DNA from: an uncultured Acidobacteriota bacterium
GTDB lineage: Bacteria > Acidobacteriota > Terriglobia > Bryobacterales > Bryobacteraceae
NCBI GenBank assembly: GCA_900696665.1
Contig: CAADGY010000070.1
Coordinates: 1 to 42,257, forward strand
Length of the DNA: 42,257 nucleotides
Direction of reading: 5' to 3'
Below are positions 1 to 8,511 of this stretch, piece after piece. Made by a program: the position numbers and the translations under genes. Each line of letters begins with the position of its first letter. Positions within the stretch are counted from its first letter, which is position 1. Under the pieces are notes generated by a model that saw nothing but the letters and a program-made list of their open reading frames with translations, was not told the origin of the DNA and did not search any database.

Positions 1-100
1 CTCACTACCACGGCTTTTGTCCGCAGCAGCGGGACGTGGTTTGGAACCTTCTCCTGCAAGACGGTTCCGAGGGGCCTTCCCTCATCGACTACTCAGTTAC

Positions 101-132
101 GCAAAAGAGGCCTCTGTCGCCGCCTCTTTTGC
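101..132 (-). terminator. Hairpin terminator after the TonB receptor gene
   Basis: A perfect 11-bp inverted repeat (GCAAAAGAGGC at 101-111 and GCCTCTTTTGC at 122-132) with a 10-nt loop lies 11 bp past the stop codon of the minus-strand receptor gene. There is no long U tract after the stem, although the stem itself carries a T4 run. Position and perfection suggest a transcription terminator. The 100 bases further left hold nothing I can assign. Confidence 0.6.
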
Positions 133-143
133 TCATGGCACAC

Positions 144-3100
144 TCAAAACACAAGTTTCAGCGCGAACTGAATCTGCCGCGCCGGACTCGAAAGTCCGGT
201 AATGACGCCGAAGTTGGCATTGCTGACGTTCTGCGCCGGCGAGCCGAGGTTGGTTGTATTGAACAGGTTGAAAAACTCGGAGCGGAACTGTAGCCGCGAA
301 GATTCCGACCATAGCGGAAACTCCTTGTGCAGCCCCAGATCGAAGTTGAAAATCGATTCGGTGCGCGCGACGTTCCTGCCCAGATTGCCGAATGGATCGG
401 AAATGCTGGGTAGAGCGAACGCGGCCCGGTTCAGGTAGCTCGACGCGCTCTTGTCCGCGGAATAGATATCACCACCAAGGTAAATCGGGCGATAGCTCGG
501 GGCACTCGATACCTGGCCCGCCGCCGTGGGCGAATAAGTAATGTTGATGGGCTGCCCACTCGTCATCGTGTTGATTCCGGTCAGCCGCCATCCTCCGAGC
601 ACTGCATCCAGAAGGGCGGATGTATTCGATCCCCACCGCCGCCCCCGGCCATACGGGAACTCCCACACTACGCTCGTCGTATTATTGAACGGCTGGTCGT
701 AGGCGCCGACACCTTTCTCCGCACCGACATTCCGGAAGTTCACACGGGAGTTGTCGCCGTTGAACGCTTCCAGGTGTCCGGAGGCGTTGTCGATCGCTTT
801 AGACCACGTGAAGCTGTTCAGCAGATACACACCCGTCGAGTAGCGCTTTTCGATCTTAGCCTGAAAACCGTGGTACGTAGCGAAACCGCCGCCGTAGGAG
901 ATCTGGATGTAATCAAAGCCGGAAATGGGCCGGCGCTGCGCGATGGTCAGGTTTTCACCGGGATTGTTCGGGCGAGCCTGGTTATAGTCTCCAAGAATCA
1001 TCAGTCCGTTGGAGCGATTGCCGATATAAGCGAGATCGACGACAAGGTCCCTCACAACCTCGCGCTGCACAGTGAAGTGCCAGCTCTGAACGTAGGAAGT
1101 GCGATAGTCGGCCGGCGTATAATTGGTGCGGGTGGTTGCCGTCGAGAAGTTCGCTGGGTCCACCAATCCGGGCGGATAGCCCTGTTGTGTCAGGCGGAAA
1201 CAGTCGCGGTACTTGTCGCCGGTGCAGAGCGGCTGCGCCGCGATCTGATTGATGGTCAGATTCACGATGCTGGGACCGTTGTAGCCGAGCAGGTTTTCAC
1301 CACCGAGACGGTTGAAGTGAATGTAGCTGATACCGTAGCCGGACCGCACTACCGTCCGGGGCGTCAACTGGTAGGCGAGCCCGACACGCGGCGCCCAGTT
1401 GTTCCGGTCTGGATGCACAAGCGAGCGGTCATAGATGCCACCGTCGCTGGCCTGGATGAGCACATTCGCCACCGGGTCGTAGTTGGAGATGCGATTCTTA
1501 TCCTCCCACTGCGGCGTAGCGAATTCGTAGCGCACCCCAAGATTCAACGTGAATTTCGAGTTTACCTTCCAGTCGTCCTGGAGATAGCCGAAATGCATGC
1601 GCTGGCGGTAATTCAAAATAATCTGATTATTCAGACTGTAGGAAGACCGCGCGCCGAAAAGGAAGTCAACCAGGTTGAATACGTTGTTGGAGCCTACTCC
1701 CTGCGGACGCGAGAATTGGCCGGAATAGCTGTCCTGGCCGTACTGCGGGTTGAAGTCGAAAATGTCGGTGTTGATGGCCTGATATTCGTATCCCATTTTC
1801 AAGGAATGCCGGCCGGCGATCTTCGAAAAGTTCACCTTCGGATTGATAGTGGTCGGGTCCTGGAATTGCGGGTTCGAAGACTGCCGGCCGAATGCGGTGA
1901 AACCGCTGACCGCCTGACGGGTGAGCCCTCCGCCAATGACCGGGTTGTCCGGCAACCCCGGAATCCCATATTCCTCTAACATGTTCGGGCGCTCAGAACC
2001 CAGTGCGAACTTCCCGCCTTCAAAGACCGAAACGGCTAGGCGGAAATCAATCAATGACGTGGGAGAAAGCGTGTAATTAAAGCCTCCGGCCACCTGTTGG
2101 TTAAAAACGCGCACATGGCCGTTGGCATCGCCGCCGGAAGGACCTGGGATAACGTGGTTTTCCGTGCGGTTCAGCAACCGGTGGCTGTAGCGGGCAAACG
2201 CGTTCAACTTCGGGGAAAAGTAGTGATCGATGCGCCCGTCACCTTTGTTGTCCACCGAGGGCACCGGGGTGAGGAAGTCCCAATTGTTGGAAGGAAGAGC
2301 GCCAAGCGCGGTGGCGCGAACCGGAGTGGGAAGATCGCCGAGCACGCGGCGCGCAAACGGAGTGATCAGACTGGCGGGCACCACCCCGTCAGCATAGACC
2401 TCGCCGGTAAGGGGGTTACGAACCGGCCTTCCGAAATTTCCTTGCCGCTGTTCCATCGAAGGCAGCGTCCCGAACCGTAGATTCCGTTCGACGCGGCGCA
2501 GCCCTTCGTAATCCGCGAAAAAGAACGTTTTGTCCCGGATGACGGGGCCGCCGAAAGAGCCGCCGAACTGATTCTGAACCAGCACGGGCTTCACACCAGT
2601 TGATGGACGGAAGAATCCAACGGCGTTCAATTTGGTATTCCGAAGGAACTCCCACGCGGAACCGTGAAACGAATTGGTTCCGCTGCGCACGCTGGCATTG
2701 ATCACCGCGCCGCCGGCGCGCCCGTACTCGGCAGAGAAGTTGTTGGTGACGACACGGAACTCCTCCACGGCGTCGGGACTGAGTTGCACAACCTGGTTGG
2801 AAAATCCCTGATTGGAGGTTCCGTAAGCATTGTTGTCGACGCCGTCGACCATGAAATTATTGAACGAACTGCGCAGACCGTTCACATTGAACGAAGCATC
2901 GCGGCTGGTGATATTCGACTTGCGGACTCCCGGCGACAGCAGCGCCAGATCCGCATATGCGCGGCCGTTCAGCGGCAGATTCACGATAGCTGCGCGTTGA
3001 ATTACCTGGCTGCGATCGCTGGAATCCGTTTCAAGGGTCTCGGCGGTTCCGGTGACCGCTATGGTCTGGGTGACGTCGCCCACTTCCAGGGTGAGATTCA

Positions 3101-3395
3101 CGCGCTGGCGGGCATTCACAGTCAGGGTGAAGGGAGCCGAACTGACCGGCTTAAATCCCTGGGCCTCAGCGAGCACGCGGTACTCGCCAATCCGCTGGCT
3201 GACAAAAACGTAATTGCCGGTTGTGTCGGTGGTGGAGGTCTGCTTGACTCCCGTCCTGACGTTCTCGAGAGTGACCCTCACTCCGGAGACAACAGCGTCG
3301 GTGGGATCGGTGACAGTCCCCAAGACAGATGCGGTGTCGTACTGGCCAAACGCCGCCAGAACGAAGACTAACCCCAAAAGTAGTAAGCGATTCAT
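144..3395 (-). CDS. Oar-like TonB-dependent outer-membrane receptor
   Basis: This 1083-aa protein begins with a signal peptide (about residues 1-17, hydrophobic LLLLGLVFVLAAFG). A carboxypeptidase-regulatory-like beta-sandwich follows (about 20-105, starting near VLGTVTDPTDAVVSGV). Then come a plug domain (about 120-235, with LPLNGRAYADLALLSPG and VDGVDNNAYG) and a long beta-barrel that ends in the hydrophobic/aromatic residues LKLVF expected of an outer-membrane protein. The architecture is that of the Oar/CarboxypepD_reg receptor family expanded in Acidobacteria, which takes up large or scarce substrates using TonB energy. The substrate cannot be read from sequence. The gene lies 85 bp downstream of the transaldolase on the same strand with no obvious promoter of its own, so it may be co-transcribed and serve uptake of an inositol-containing compound (inference). 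Confidence 0.93.
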   Translation of the reverse strand: MNRLLLLGLVFVLAAFGQYDTASVLGTVTDPTDAVVSGVRVTLENVRTGVKQTSTTDTTGNYVFVSQRIGEYRVLAEAQGFKPVSSAPFTLTVNARQRVNLTLEVGDVTQTIAVTGTAETLETDSSDRSQVIQRAAIVNLPLNGRAYADLALLSPGVRKSNITSRDASFNVNGLRSSFNNFMVDGVDNNAYGTSNQGFSNQVVQLSPDAVEEFRVVTNNFSAEYGRAGGAVINASVRSGTNSFHGSAWEFLRNTKLNAVGFFRPSTGVKPVLVQNQFGGSFGGPVIRDKTFFFADYEGLRRVERNLRFGTLPSMEQRQGNFGRPVRNPLTGEVYADGVVPASLITPFARRVLGDLPTPVRATALGALPSNNWDFLTPVPSVDNKGDGRIDHYFSPKLNAFARYSHRLLNRTENHVIPGPSGGDANGHVRVFNQQVAGGFNYTLSPTSLIDFRLAVSVFEGGKFALGSERPNMLEEYGIPGLPDNPVIGGGLTRQAVSGFTAFGRQSSNPQFQDPTTINPKVNFSKIAGRHSLKMGYEYQAINTDIFDFNPQYGQDSYSGQFSRPQGVGSNNVFNLVDFLFGARSSYSLNNQIILNYRQRMHFGYLQDDWKVNSKFTLNLGVRYEFATPQWEDKNRISNYDPVANVLIQASDGGIYDRSLVHPDRNNWAPRVGLAYQLTPRTVVRSGYGISYIHFNRLGGENLLGYNGPSIVNLTINQIAAQPLCTGDKYRDCFRLTQQGYPPGLVDPANFSTATTRTNYTPADYRTSYVQSWHFTVQREVVRDLVVDLAYIGNRSNGLMILGDYNQARPNNPGENLTIAQRRPISGFDYIQISYGGGFATYHGFQAKIEKRYSTGVYLLNSFTWSKAIDNASGHLEAFNGDNSRVNFRNVGAEKGVGAYDQPFNNTTSVVWEFPYGRGRRWGSNTSALLDAVLGGWRLTGINTMTSGQPINITYSPTAAGQVSSAPSYRPIYLGGDIYSADKSASSYLNRAAFALPSISDPFGNLGRNVARTESIFNFDLGLHKEFPLWSESSRLQFRSEFFNLFNTTNLGSPAQNVSNANFGVITGLSSPARQIQFALKLVF

Positions 3396-3480
3396 GTGCG
3401 AGTTGTAGCCTCTCGTTCGTTACATACGAATTACCAGTTGCTTACAATTGGCTCCTCCATCCGGTCTTGAAGTCCCCAAG

Positions 3481-4581
3481 CTACTTCAGATCCGGATTCG
3501 GCAGCATAACTTCGCGTATCAGCACAGCCAGATCCGTGCATGCGCCACTAAACTGGCGAAGCGTGCGCCGCGTCGAACCGAAAGTATCAAACTCGTCGAT
3601 GGACAGCCCGTCTTCCATGTACGCGCGGCGGAAATCGGCAAATCGTTTCAGCAGATCTTCCACGATACGGCCGGAAACGGGCGTATCGATGCGGGAGATA
3701 ACGTCGATGTCGCTGGCATTGTACCTGCGCTGCCAGGCACACGGCGGTGAGATGACCACATCGCCGCCGATGAACTCGCTCCAATGCATGTGATTGCGGA
3801 ACGCGGCGGAGAGAAGACGCAGGCGGTATCCCCGCTCGCGGAAAATCGCATAGGTCTTTTTGAATACCGCAACACCGGCCCATTCCAGGTACCCCGGATC
3901 CGTGCTGATATTCTCCTTGTCCATTACGACTTTCAACCAGTCGTCGAGCCGGCCAACCATGATGGTGCAAACCGGTCCCATGGTAGAGATGCTCTTCCCT
4001 TCGCGTTCTCTGCGCGTGAGCCCGCGCTCGACGGCCTCCGCCACCGCGATGCATTGCGGCAAAGTGAAGCATACCGTGGCGTTGATGCTAATCCCCCGGT
4101 ACGTAGCTTCCTCAATCGCCGGTATGCCGGCGCGCGTTACCGGAATTTTGACAATCATGTTCGGCGCCAGTTCGTTAAAGCGCACGGCCTGATCGATAAT
4201 CGCCCGGGTATTGCGATAATTGCGTGGATCGGTCTGGATAGACAACCTGCCGTTGCGTCCGTTTTGCGCGCTGAAGATGGGTTCGAGCAGCGCCGCGCCT
4301 TTGACCGACATCTCCTCAATGACGCGCCATCCGATCTCATCCTCCGTTGCGGCAGGCATTTCATCCAGCAACCCGAGAATACGGGGCCGCCACTGTTTCA
4401 TCTCCGCTTTCAGGATGGAAAACGCAATGACGGGGTTGCACGTTGCGCCAACAGCGCCGTGCTCGATTGAATAAGACAGCTCCTCCAAAGATGCGGAATC
4501 GTTCCACAGGCACGTGGGTGTCGTTTGCGTCATCCGGTGAAGAGGGCTTTTAAACGACACGGATAAAGACGCATCAGTCAT
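3481..4581 (-). CDS. Transaldolase-family enzyme of the inositol locus
   Basis: A 366-aa class I (Schiff-base) aldolase/transaldolase-fold protein. Visible motifs are WNDSA with Asp28, ATCNP (47-50, the TNP motif), the Schiff-base lysine Lys145 in NMIVKIPVT, and SINATVCFT. Where E. coli TalB has Glu96 the alignment suggests Gln116 (LSIQTDP), the residue type found in fructose-6-phosphate aldolase. It is somewhat longer than TalB (about 317 aa). An upstream in-frame ATG at 4620 is rejected because it overlaps the operator and the predicted transcription start; ATG 4581 is used. The gene is divergent from lacI-iolBDAEG and carries the same operator. Because iolC and iolJ are absent here, it may cleave 5-dehydro-2-deoxygluconate to malonate semialdehyde (inference). 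An ordinary pentose-phosphate role is the alternative. Confidence 0.88.
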   Translation of the reverse strand: MTDASLSVSFKSPLHRMTQTTPTCLWNDSASLEELSYSIEHGAVGATCNPVIAFSILKAEMKQWRPRILGLLDEMPAATEDEIGWRVIEEMSVKGAALLEPIFSAQNGRNGRLSIQTDPRNYRNTRAIIDQAVRFNELAPNMIVKIPVTRAGIPAIEEATYRGISINATVCFTLPQCIAVAEAVERGLTRREREGKSISTMGPVCTIMVGRLDDWLKVVMDKENISTDPGYLEWAGVAVFKKTYAIFRERGYRLRLLSAAFRNHMHWSEFIGGDVVISPPCAWQRRYNASDIDVISRIDTPVSGRIVEDLLKRFADFRRAYMEDGLSIDEFDTFGSTRRTLRQFSGACTDLAVLIREVMLPNPDLK

Positions 4582-4605
4582 GGCGGCATCCGACCAGAAT
4601 TGAAA

Positions 4606-4619
4606 TGAGCACGTGTGCA
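4606..4619. promoter_or_regulatory. Putative LacI-type operator O1 (transaldolase side)
   Basis: TGAGCACGTGTGCA is an imperfect palindrome with a central CG and TG..CA ends, as usual for LacI-family operators. Read on the other strand it matches the second site at 4719-4732 at nearly every base (core TGCACACGTG). It overlaps the predicted start of leftward transcription, so a bound repressor would block it. Binding by the adjacent LacI protein is inferred from position and symmetry. Confidence 0.62.
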
Positions 4620-4622
4620 TAA

Positions 4623-4651
4623 ATCGTAGCCCCAGACGCCCCTTCCGTCAA
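4623..4651 (-). promoter_or_regulatory. Sigma70-type promoter for the transaldolase gene
   Basis: On the minus strand there is TTGACG (-35, 4646-4651), a 17-nt spacer, and TACGAT (-10, 4623-4628). The predicted start near 4616 lies inside operator O1. This places the in-frame ATG at 4620 upstream of the transcript and supports translation from 4581. Confidence 0.6.
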
Positions 4652-4684
4652 GGCCCAAAATTGTCAATTTTGCTGAAAATCTGC

Positions 4685-4713
4685 TTTACAAGCCGGCCAA
4701 GGCCGAATAGAAT
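4685..4713 (+). promoter_or_regulatory. Sigma70-type promoter for lacI-iol operon
   Basis: TTTACA (-35, 4685-4690), a 17-nt spacer and TAGAAT (-10, 4708-4713) match the sigma70 consensus at 5 of 6 bases in each box. The predicted start is about 4720, inside operator O2, which implies autoregulation of lacI together with the iol genes. Confidence 0.7.
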
Positions 4714-4718
4714 CGTAA

Positions 4719-4732
4719 TGCACACGTGTTCA
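4719..4732. promoter_or_regulatory. Putative LacI-type operator O2 (lacI-iol side)
   Basis: TGCACACGTGTTCA is a near-perfect LacI-type palindrome centred on CG. It is the inverted copy of the site at 4606-4619, with centres 113 bp apart. It sits directly after the -10 box of the lacI promoter. The pair could act singly or by looping; the sequence does not decide. Confidence 0.65.
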
Positions 4733-4760
4733 AACGGCGCCAACAGAGGCAACTACTTCC

Positions 4761-5870
4761 GTGAGGAACGCGAACAAGCCGGCTTCCATCAAAGACATCG
4801 CTCGCATTGCGCGCGTTTCGCATTCCACCGTATCGCGGGCACTACGCGACAGCCCGCTGGTGAATCCGGAAACGGCCGAGAAGATTCGCCGCATTGCAGC
4901 GGAGAACGGATTCAGAACCAGCGCCATCGCGCGCAGTCTTGCTACTAGCCGGAGCAGTACCATTGGCGTCGTCGTAACCAGTATTGCCGATCCGTTCGTA
5001 GCCGAAGTCGTCAGTGGAATCGAAAGCGAAGCGATTGCACACAACTACTCCGTTTTTCTTGCCAACTGCAATGCCGACCCGTCACGCGAACTCAAGGTTG
5101 TGCATTCGTTTGAAGACCGCCGCGTCGATGGCATCGTAGTAACCGCATCGCGTGTAGGTGCACTGTACGGTTCTCTACTTGAGCAAATGGCGATCCCGAT
5201 CGTGCTGCTGAACAACCAGCATCCCAGCCACTTCGCACACTCCGTGATGATAGAGAACTTCGAGGCAAGCCGCAGTGCGGTGAACCTGCTTGTCGAACTC
5301 GGGCACCGGCGCATCGCTTACATCGGAGACCGCTTCGGATACAGCTCGGACTCGGAACGTTTCAGCGGCTACCGGTCGGCCCTGGATGAGGCCGATATTC
5401 CCTTTCAACCGGATCTCGTGGTTCATGGCGACGGCAAAGCTGAAGGTGGAAGCACCGCGATGGAGCGGCTGCTGGCTGCGTCCGAGCGGCCCACCGCTGT
5501 ATTCTGCTACAACGACATGACCGCTATCGGCGCACTGAAGGCAATCCGGACGCACGGGCACAAGGTTCCGGACGACATTTCGCTGGTGGGCTTTGACGAT
5601 CTGCCGCTGGCGCTGTATGTCGACCCTCCGCTTACGACCGTGCGCCAGCCCAAATATGATATGGGCCGCCTAGCGATACAGGTTCTATTAAAGCTGATCG
5701 CCGGTGTGGATGCTGAACAGGACATTAAGGTCACCGGCAAGCTCATCGTACGTCAGTCCACTGCGCCTCCCAAGGAGAAGACCGAATGCAACTGCTCGTA
5801 CGCCCCCAAAACGGGACGCAAGCGGAAACGCATGGCTTTCAGTTCCTCGCCTTCAGCAACCGCAGGCTGA
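4761..5870 (+). CDS. LacI-family transcriptional regulator of the inositol locus
   Basis: A 369-aa regulator. The N-terminal LacI helix-turn-helix and hinge helix span about residues 9-55 (IKDIARIARVSHSTVSRALR, then the NPETAEKIRRIA hinge region). The periplasmic-binding-protein-like sensor domain runs from about 65 (STIGVVVTSIADPFVAEVV) to 335 (VGFDDLPLALYVDPPLTTVR is the typical late motif). The start is GTG with AGAGG 11 nt upstream. It is the first gene of the iol operon and has an operator at its own promoter and at the divergent one. The inducer is probably inositol or a breakdown product (inference). The protein would normally end near residue 340; here about 30 extra, basic residues run 85 bp into iolB in another frame. 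Confidence 0.93.
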   Translation: MRNANKPASIKDIARIARVSHSTVSRALRDSPLVNPETAEKIRRIAAENGFRTSAIARSLATSRSSTIGVVVTSIADPFVAEVVSGIESEAIAHNYSVFLANCNADPSRELKVVHSFEDRRVDGIVVTASRVGALYGSLLEQMAIPIVLLNNQHPSHFAHSVMIENFEASRSAVNLLVELGHRRIAYIGDRFGYSSDSERFSGYRSALDEADIPFQPDLVVHGDGKAEGGSTAMERLLAASERPTAVFCYNDMTAIGALKAIRTHGHKVPDDISLVGFDDLPLALYVDPPLTTVRQPKYDMGRLAIQVLLKLIAGVDAEQDIKVTGKLIVRQSTAPPKEKTECNCSYAPKTGRKRKRMAFSSSPSATAG

Positions 5871-6610
5871 AACCGGGCGAGCGCATAGAAGCGGACACGG
5901 CGGACCGCGAACTGGGCCTCGTACTGCTGGGCGGAACGTGCTCGGTCGCTTCATCTCGTGGTGACTGGACCGGCATCGGGCGGCGGCCGAACGTGTTCGC
6001 GGGAATGCCTTACGCACTGTATCTGCCGGTGGCGACACGCTATACCGTAGTAGCCGATACGGAATGCGATCTCGCATTCTGCTATTCGAGAGCGGAAGAG
6101 TATCATCCGCCCACACTCATAACACCGGCCGAGACAGAAGTGGAGATTCGCGGAGGCGGGAACGCAACACGGCAGATTAACAAAATCATCCGGCCCGAGT
6201 TTCCGGCACACCGCTTGCTGGTTGTCGAGGTATACACGCCCGGCGGAAACTGGTCGAGCTATCCTCCGCACAAGCACGACGTCCACAATCCACCCGGAGA
6301 GGTTGACCTGGAAGAGATCTACTATTACCGCGTCGATCGTCCCGAGGGCTATGCCATCCAGAAAGTCTATACGCCCGACCGGCGGCTGGATGAGACCCTC
6401 ACAGTTCGTGATGGCGAGATGGTGCTGGTTCCGGAAGGTTACCATCCGGTGGTCGCCGCGCACGGTTACAACGTTTACTATTTGAATGCCCTGGCGGGTT
6501 CCGCGCGGTCGATGGCCGCCTCGGACGATCCCGACTACATCTGGGTCCGGGACACGTGGCGAGACAAAGACCCACGCGTGCCGCTGGTCACAATGGAAAT
6601 GGAAAACTGA
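5786..6610 (+). CDS. iolB: 5-deoxy-glucuronate isomerase IolB
   Basis: A 274-aa bicupin of the KduI/IolB family. It isomerises 5-deoxy-D-glucuronate to 5-dehydro-2-deoxy-D-gluconate, the step after IolD. The metal-binding cluster is visible as YPPHKHD (His162, His164) followed by LEEIYYY (Glu176/177). The second cupin has the late motif HPVVAAHGYNVYYLN, and the C-terminus has the IolB-type WVRDTW. Length agrees with the family. ATG 5786 has AAGGAG 8 nt upstream, inside the lacI frame, so the start is well supported despite the 85-bp overlap. It is followed by iolD after 19 bp. Confidence 0.93.
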   Translation: MQLLVRPQNGTQAETHGFQFLAFSNRRLKPGERIEADTADRELGLVLLGGTCSVASSRGDWTGIGRRPNVFAGMPYALYLPVATRYTVVADTECDLAFCYSRAEEYHPPTLITPAETEVEIRGGGNATRQINKIIRPEFPAHRLLVVEVYTPGGNWSSYPPHKHDVHNPPGEVDLEEIYYYRVDRPEGYAIQKVYTPDRRLDETLTVRDGEMVLVPEGYHPVVAAHGYNVYYLNALAGSARSMAASDDPDYIWVRDTWRDKDPRVPLVTMEMEN

Positions 6611-6629
6611 GCTTTCGAGGTCTCAACGG

Positions 6630-8507
6630 ATGCGAACACAACGATTAACCATGGCCCAGGCGCTGGTCCGATTTTTGAAAAACCAGTACGTGGAGCGCGA
6701 CGGGCAGGAGCATCTGTTTTTTCACGGCGCCTGGGGTATTTTCGGCCATGGCTGCATTGCGGGCCTGGGCCAGGCGCTTCAGGAGAATCCGGATTTTCGT
6801 TACTACCAGTCGAAGAACGAACAGGCGTCGGTGCACATCGCGACCGCGTTTGCAAAAACCAGAAACCGGCTCGGAACGTTTGCCTGTATCTCATCGATAG
6901 GTCCTGGCGCCACGAACATGATCACCGGAGCCGCGGCGGCCACCATCAATCGCATCCCGGTACTGCTGCTGCCGGGCGACCTGTTCGCGCGGCGGAATGT
7001 GGCTCCCGTGTTGCAGCAACTCGAATCCGAGCATAGCCAGGATGTTTCGGTGAACGATGCTTTCAAGCCCGTATCGCGTTACTGGGACCGTATCAACCGT
7101 CCGGACCAACTGATTTGTTCTGTGGTCGAAGCAATGCGGGTACTCACTTCCCCGGCGCAGACCGGCGCGGTAACTCTCGCGCTGCCACAGGACGTTCAGT
7201 CGGAGGCGTGGGATTACCCCGAAGAGATGTTCGAGAAGCGCGTGTGGCATATCCCGCGCGCAGAACCGGACCGGGCGATACTTGCGCGAGCCGCGGAGAG
7301 AATCCGGTCCGCAAAGCGGCCGCTCATCGTCGCGGGCGGCGGCATACTATACAGCGAGGCGACAGAAGCCCTGGCGCAATTCGCGGGACAAACCGGCATC
7401 CCTGTGGGAGAAACACAGGCCGGGAAAGGATCGCTGCCATTTGATCATCCGCGGAACCTGGGCGCCATAGGCGTTACGGGAACGCCCGGCGCCAATATCG
7501 CTGCGCGCGATGCCGACCTGGTGATCGCCGTTGGCACGCGGCTCAGCGACTTCACCACCGCGTCCAAGACAGCCTTCCAGAATCCGGGCGTGCAATTCAT
7601 CAACATTAATGTCGCGGAGCTTGACGCGTTCAAACACGCCGGCCTCCCCCTGGTTGCCGACGCTCGCGTCACGCTGGAAGCACTTGGCGCCGCACTGGAC
7701 GGATACCGCGTGAAGGACAATTTTGCGAAGTGCATTCCGCAATGGAAAGACCGCTGGGAAAGAGAGACCGACCGGATTTACGGCTTGCGGCACGGCCCGC
7801 CCCTCAGCCAAGGCGAAGTCATAGGGATAGTAAACCGCTTGTCGCGGCCCCAGGATATCGTCGTTTGTGCAGCGGGCAGCCTGCCCGGCGATCTGCATAA
7901 GCTCTGGCGGACGCGCCAGCCGCGTGGTTATCACCTCGAGTACGGCTACTCGTGCATGGGTTACGAAATCGCCGGCGGACTCGGGGTGAAGATGGCGGAC
8001 CCGTCCCGGGAAGTCTACGTTATGGTCGGCGACGGCTCGTTTCTCATGATGTCGTCCGAGATCGCCACCTCCGTTCAGGAAGGGTACAAGCTCAATATCG
8101 TCGTGCTCGATAACCACGGTTTCTCGAGCATCGGCGGACTGTCTCAGGCGATCGGCTCACACGGCTTTGGTACGGATTACCGGCACAGAACGAAATCCGG
8201 CCAGCTCGATGGAGCGCACGTGCCCGTCGACTTTGTCGCGCTGTGCCAAGGACTCGGTGCGCGTACTGTCCGGGCCCGCACGCACGAAGAGCTTGAGAGC
8301 GCACTCGAAGCAATGAAGCGCGACGAACACACCACGGCGGTGGTGATCGAGGTGGATAAGGAGATGCGCGTTCCCGGTTACGAGTCCTGGTGGGACGTGC
8401 CCATCTCGGAGGTTTCCGGGATCGAGAGCATCCGGGCCGCCCGCGCCGCCTACGAAGAAGCGTTGAAGAAGGAGCGGCATCACGAAGTGGCTGCTGGTGC
8501 AAGATAG
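6630..8507 (+). CDS. iolD: 3D-(3,5/4)-trihydroxycyclohexane-1,2-dione hydrolase IolD
   Basis: A 625-aa thiamine-diphosphate enzyme that opens the ring of 3D-(3,5/4)-trihydroxycyclohexane-1,2-dione to give 5-deoxy-glucuronate. The N-terminal PYR-type domain carries the ThDP-activating Glu64 in NEQASVHIA. The central domain has IVAGGGILYSEA and VIAVGTRLSDF. The C-terminal PP-type domain has the ThDP/Mg motif VGDGSFLMMSSEIA through VVLDN (about 465-493). Length matches IolD (about 630-640 aa), longer than acetolactate synthases. ATG 6630 is chosen because GAGG lies 9 nt upstream and the family N-terminus fits; the frame is open further up but has no support. It ends 4 nt before iolA. Confidence 0.95.
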   Translation: MRTQRLTMAQALVRFLKNQYVERDGQEHLFFHGAWGIFGHGCIAGLGQALQENPDFRYYQSKNEQASVHIATAFAKTRNRLGTFACISSIGPGATNMITGAAAATINRIPVLLLPGDLFARRNVAPVLQQLESEHSQDVSVNDAFKPVSRYWDRINRPDQLICSVVEAMRVLTSPAQTGAVTLALPQDVQSEAWDYPEEMFEKRVWHIPRAEPDRAILARAAERIRSAKRPLIVAGGGILYSEATEALAQFAGQTGIPVGETQAGKGSLPFDHPRNLGAIGVTGTPGANIAARDADLVIAVGTRLSDFTTASKTAFQNPGVQFININVAELDAFKHAGLPLVADARVTLEALGAALDGYRVKDNFAKCIPQWKDRWERETDRIYGLRHGPPLSQGEVIGIVNRLSRPQDIVVCAAGSLPGDLHKLWRTRQPRGYHLEYGYSCMGYEIAGGLGVKMADPSREVYVMVGDGSFLMMSSEIATSVQEGYKLNIVVLDNHGFSSIGGLSQAIGSHGFGTDYRHRTKSGQLDGAHVPVDFVALCQGLGARTVRARTHEELESALEAMKRDEHTTAVVIEVDKEMRVPGYESWWDVPISEVSGIESIRAARAAYEEALKKERHHEVAAGAR

Positions 8508-8511
8508 AACA

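Noticed and set aside
774-1979. 401-codon plus-strand frame inside the TonB receptor gene
   Set aside because: It is antisense to a clear family protein, shows no domain or signal, and such frames are expected in GC-rich coding DNA.
4504-4520. Further CACGTG inside the transaldolase coding region
   Set aside because: It lacks the TG..CA flanks and palindromic extension of the two operator sites.
6486-6629. Upstream extension of the iolD frame
   Set aside because: The first 48 codons overlap iolB out of frame and match nothing; a ribosome site points to ATG 6630.
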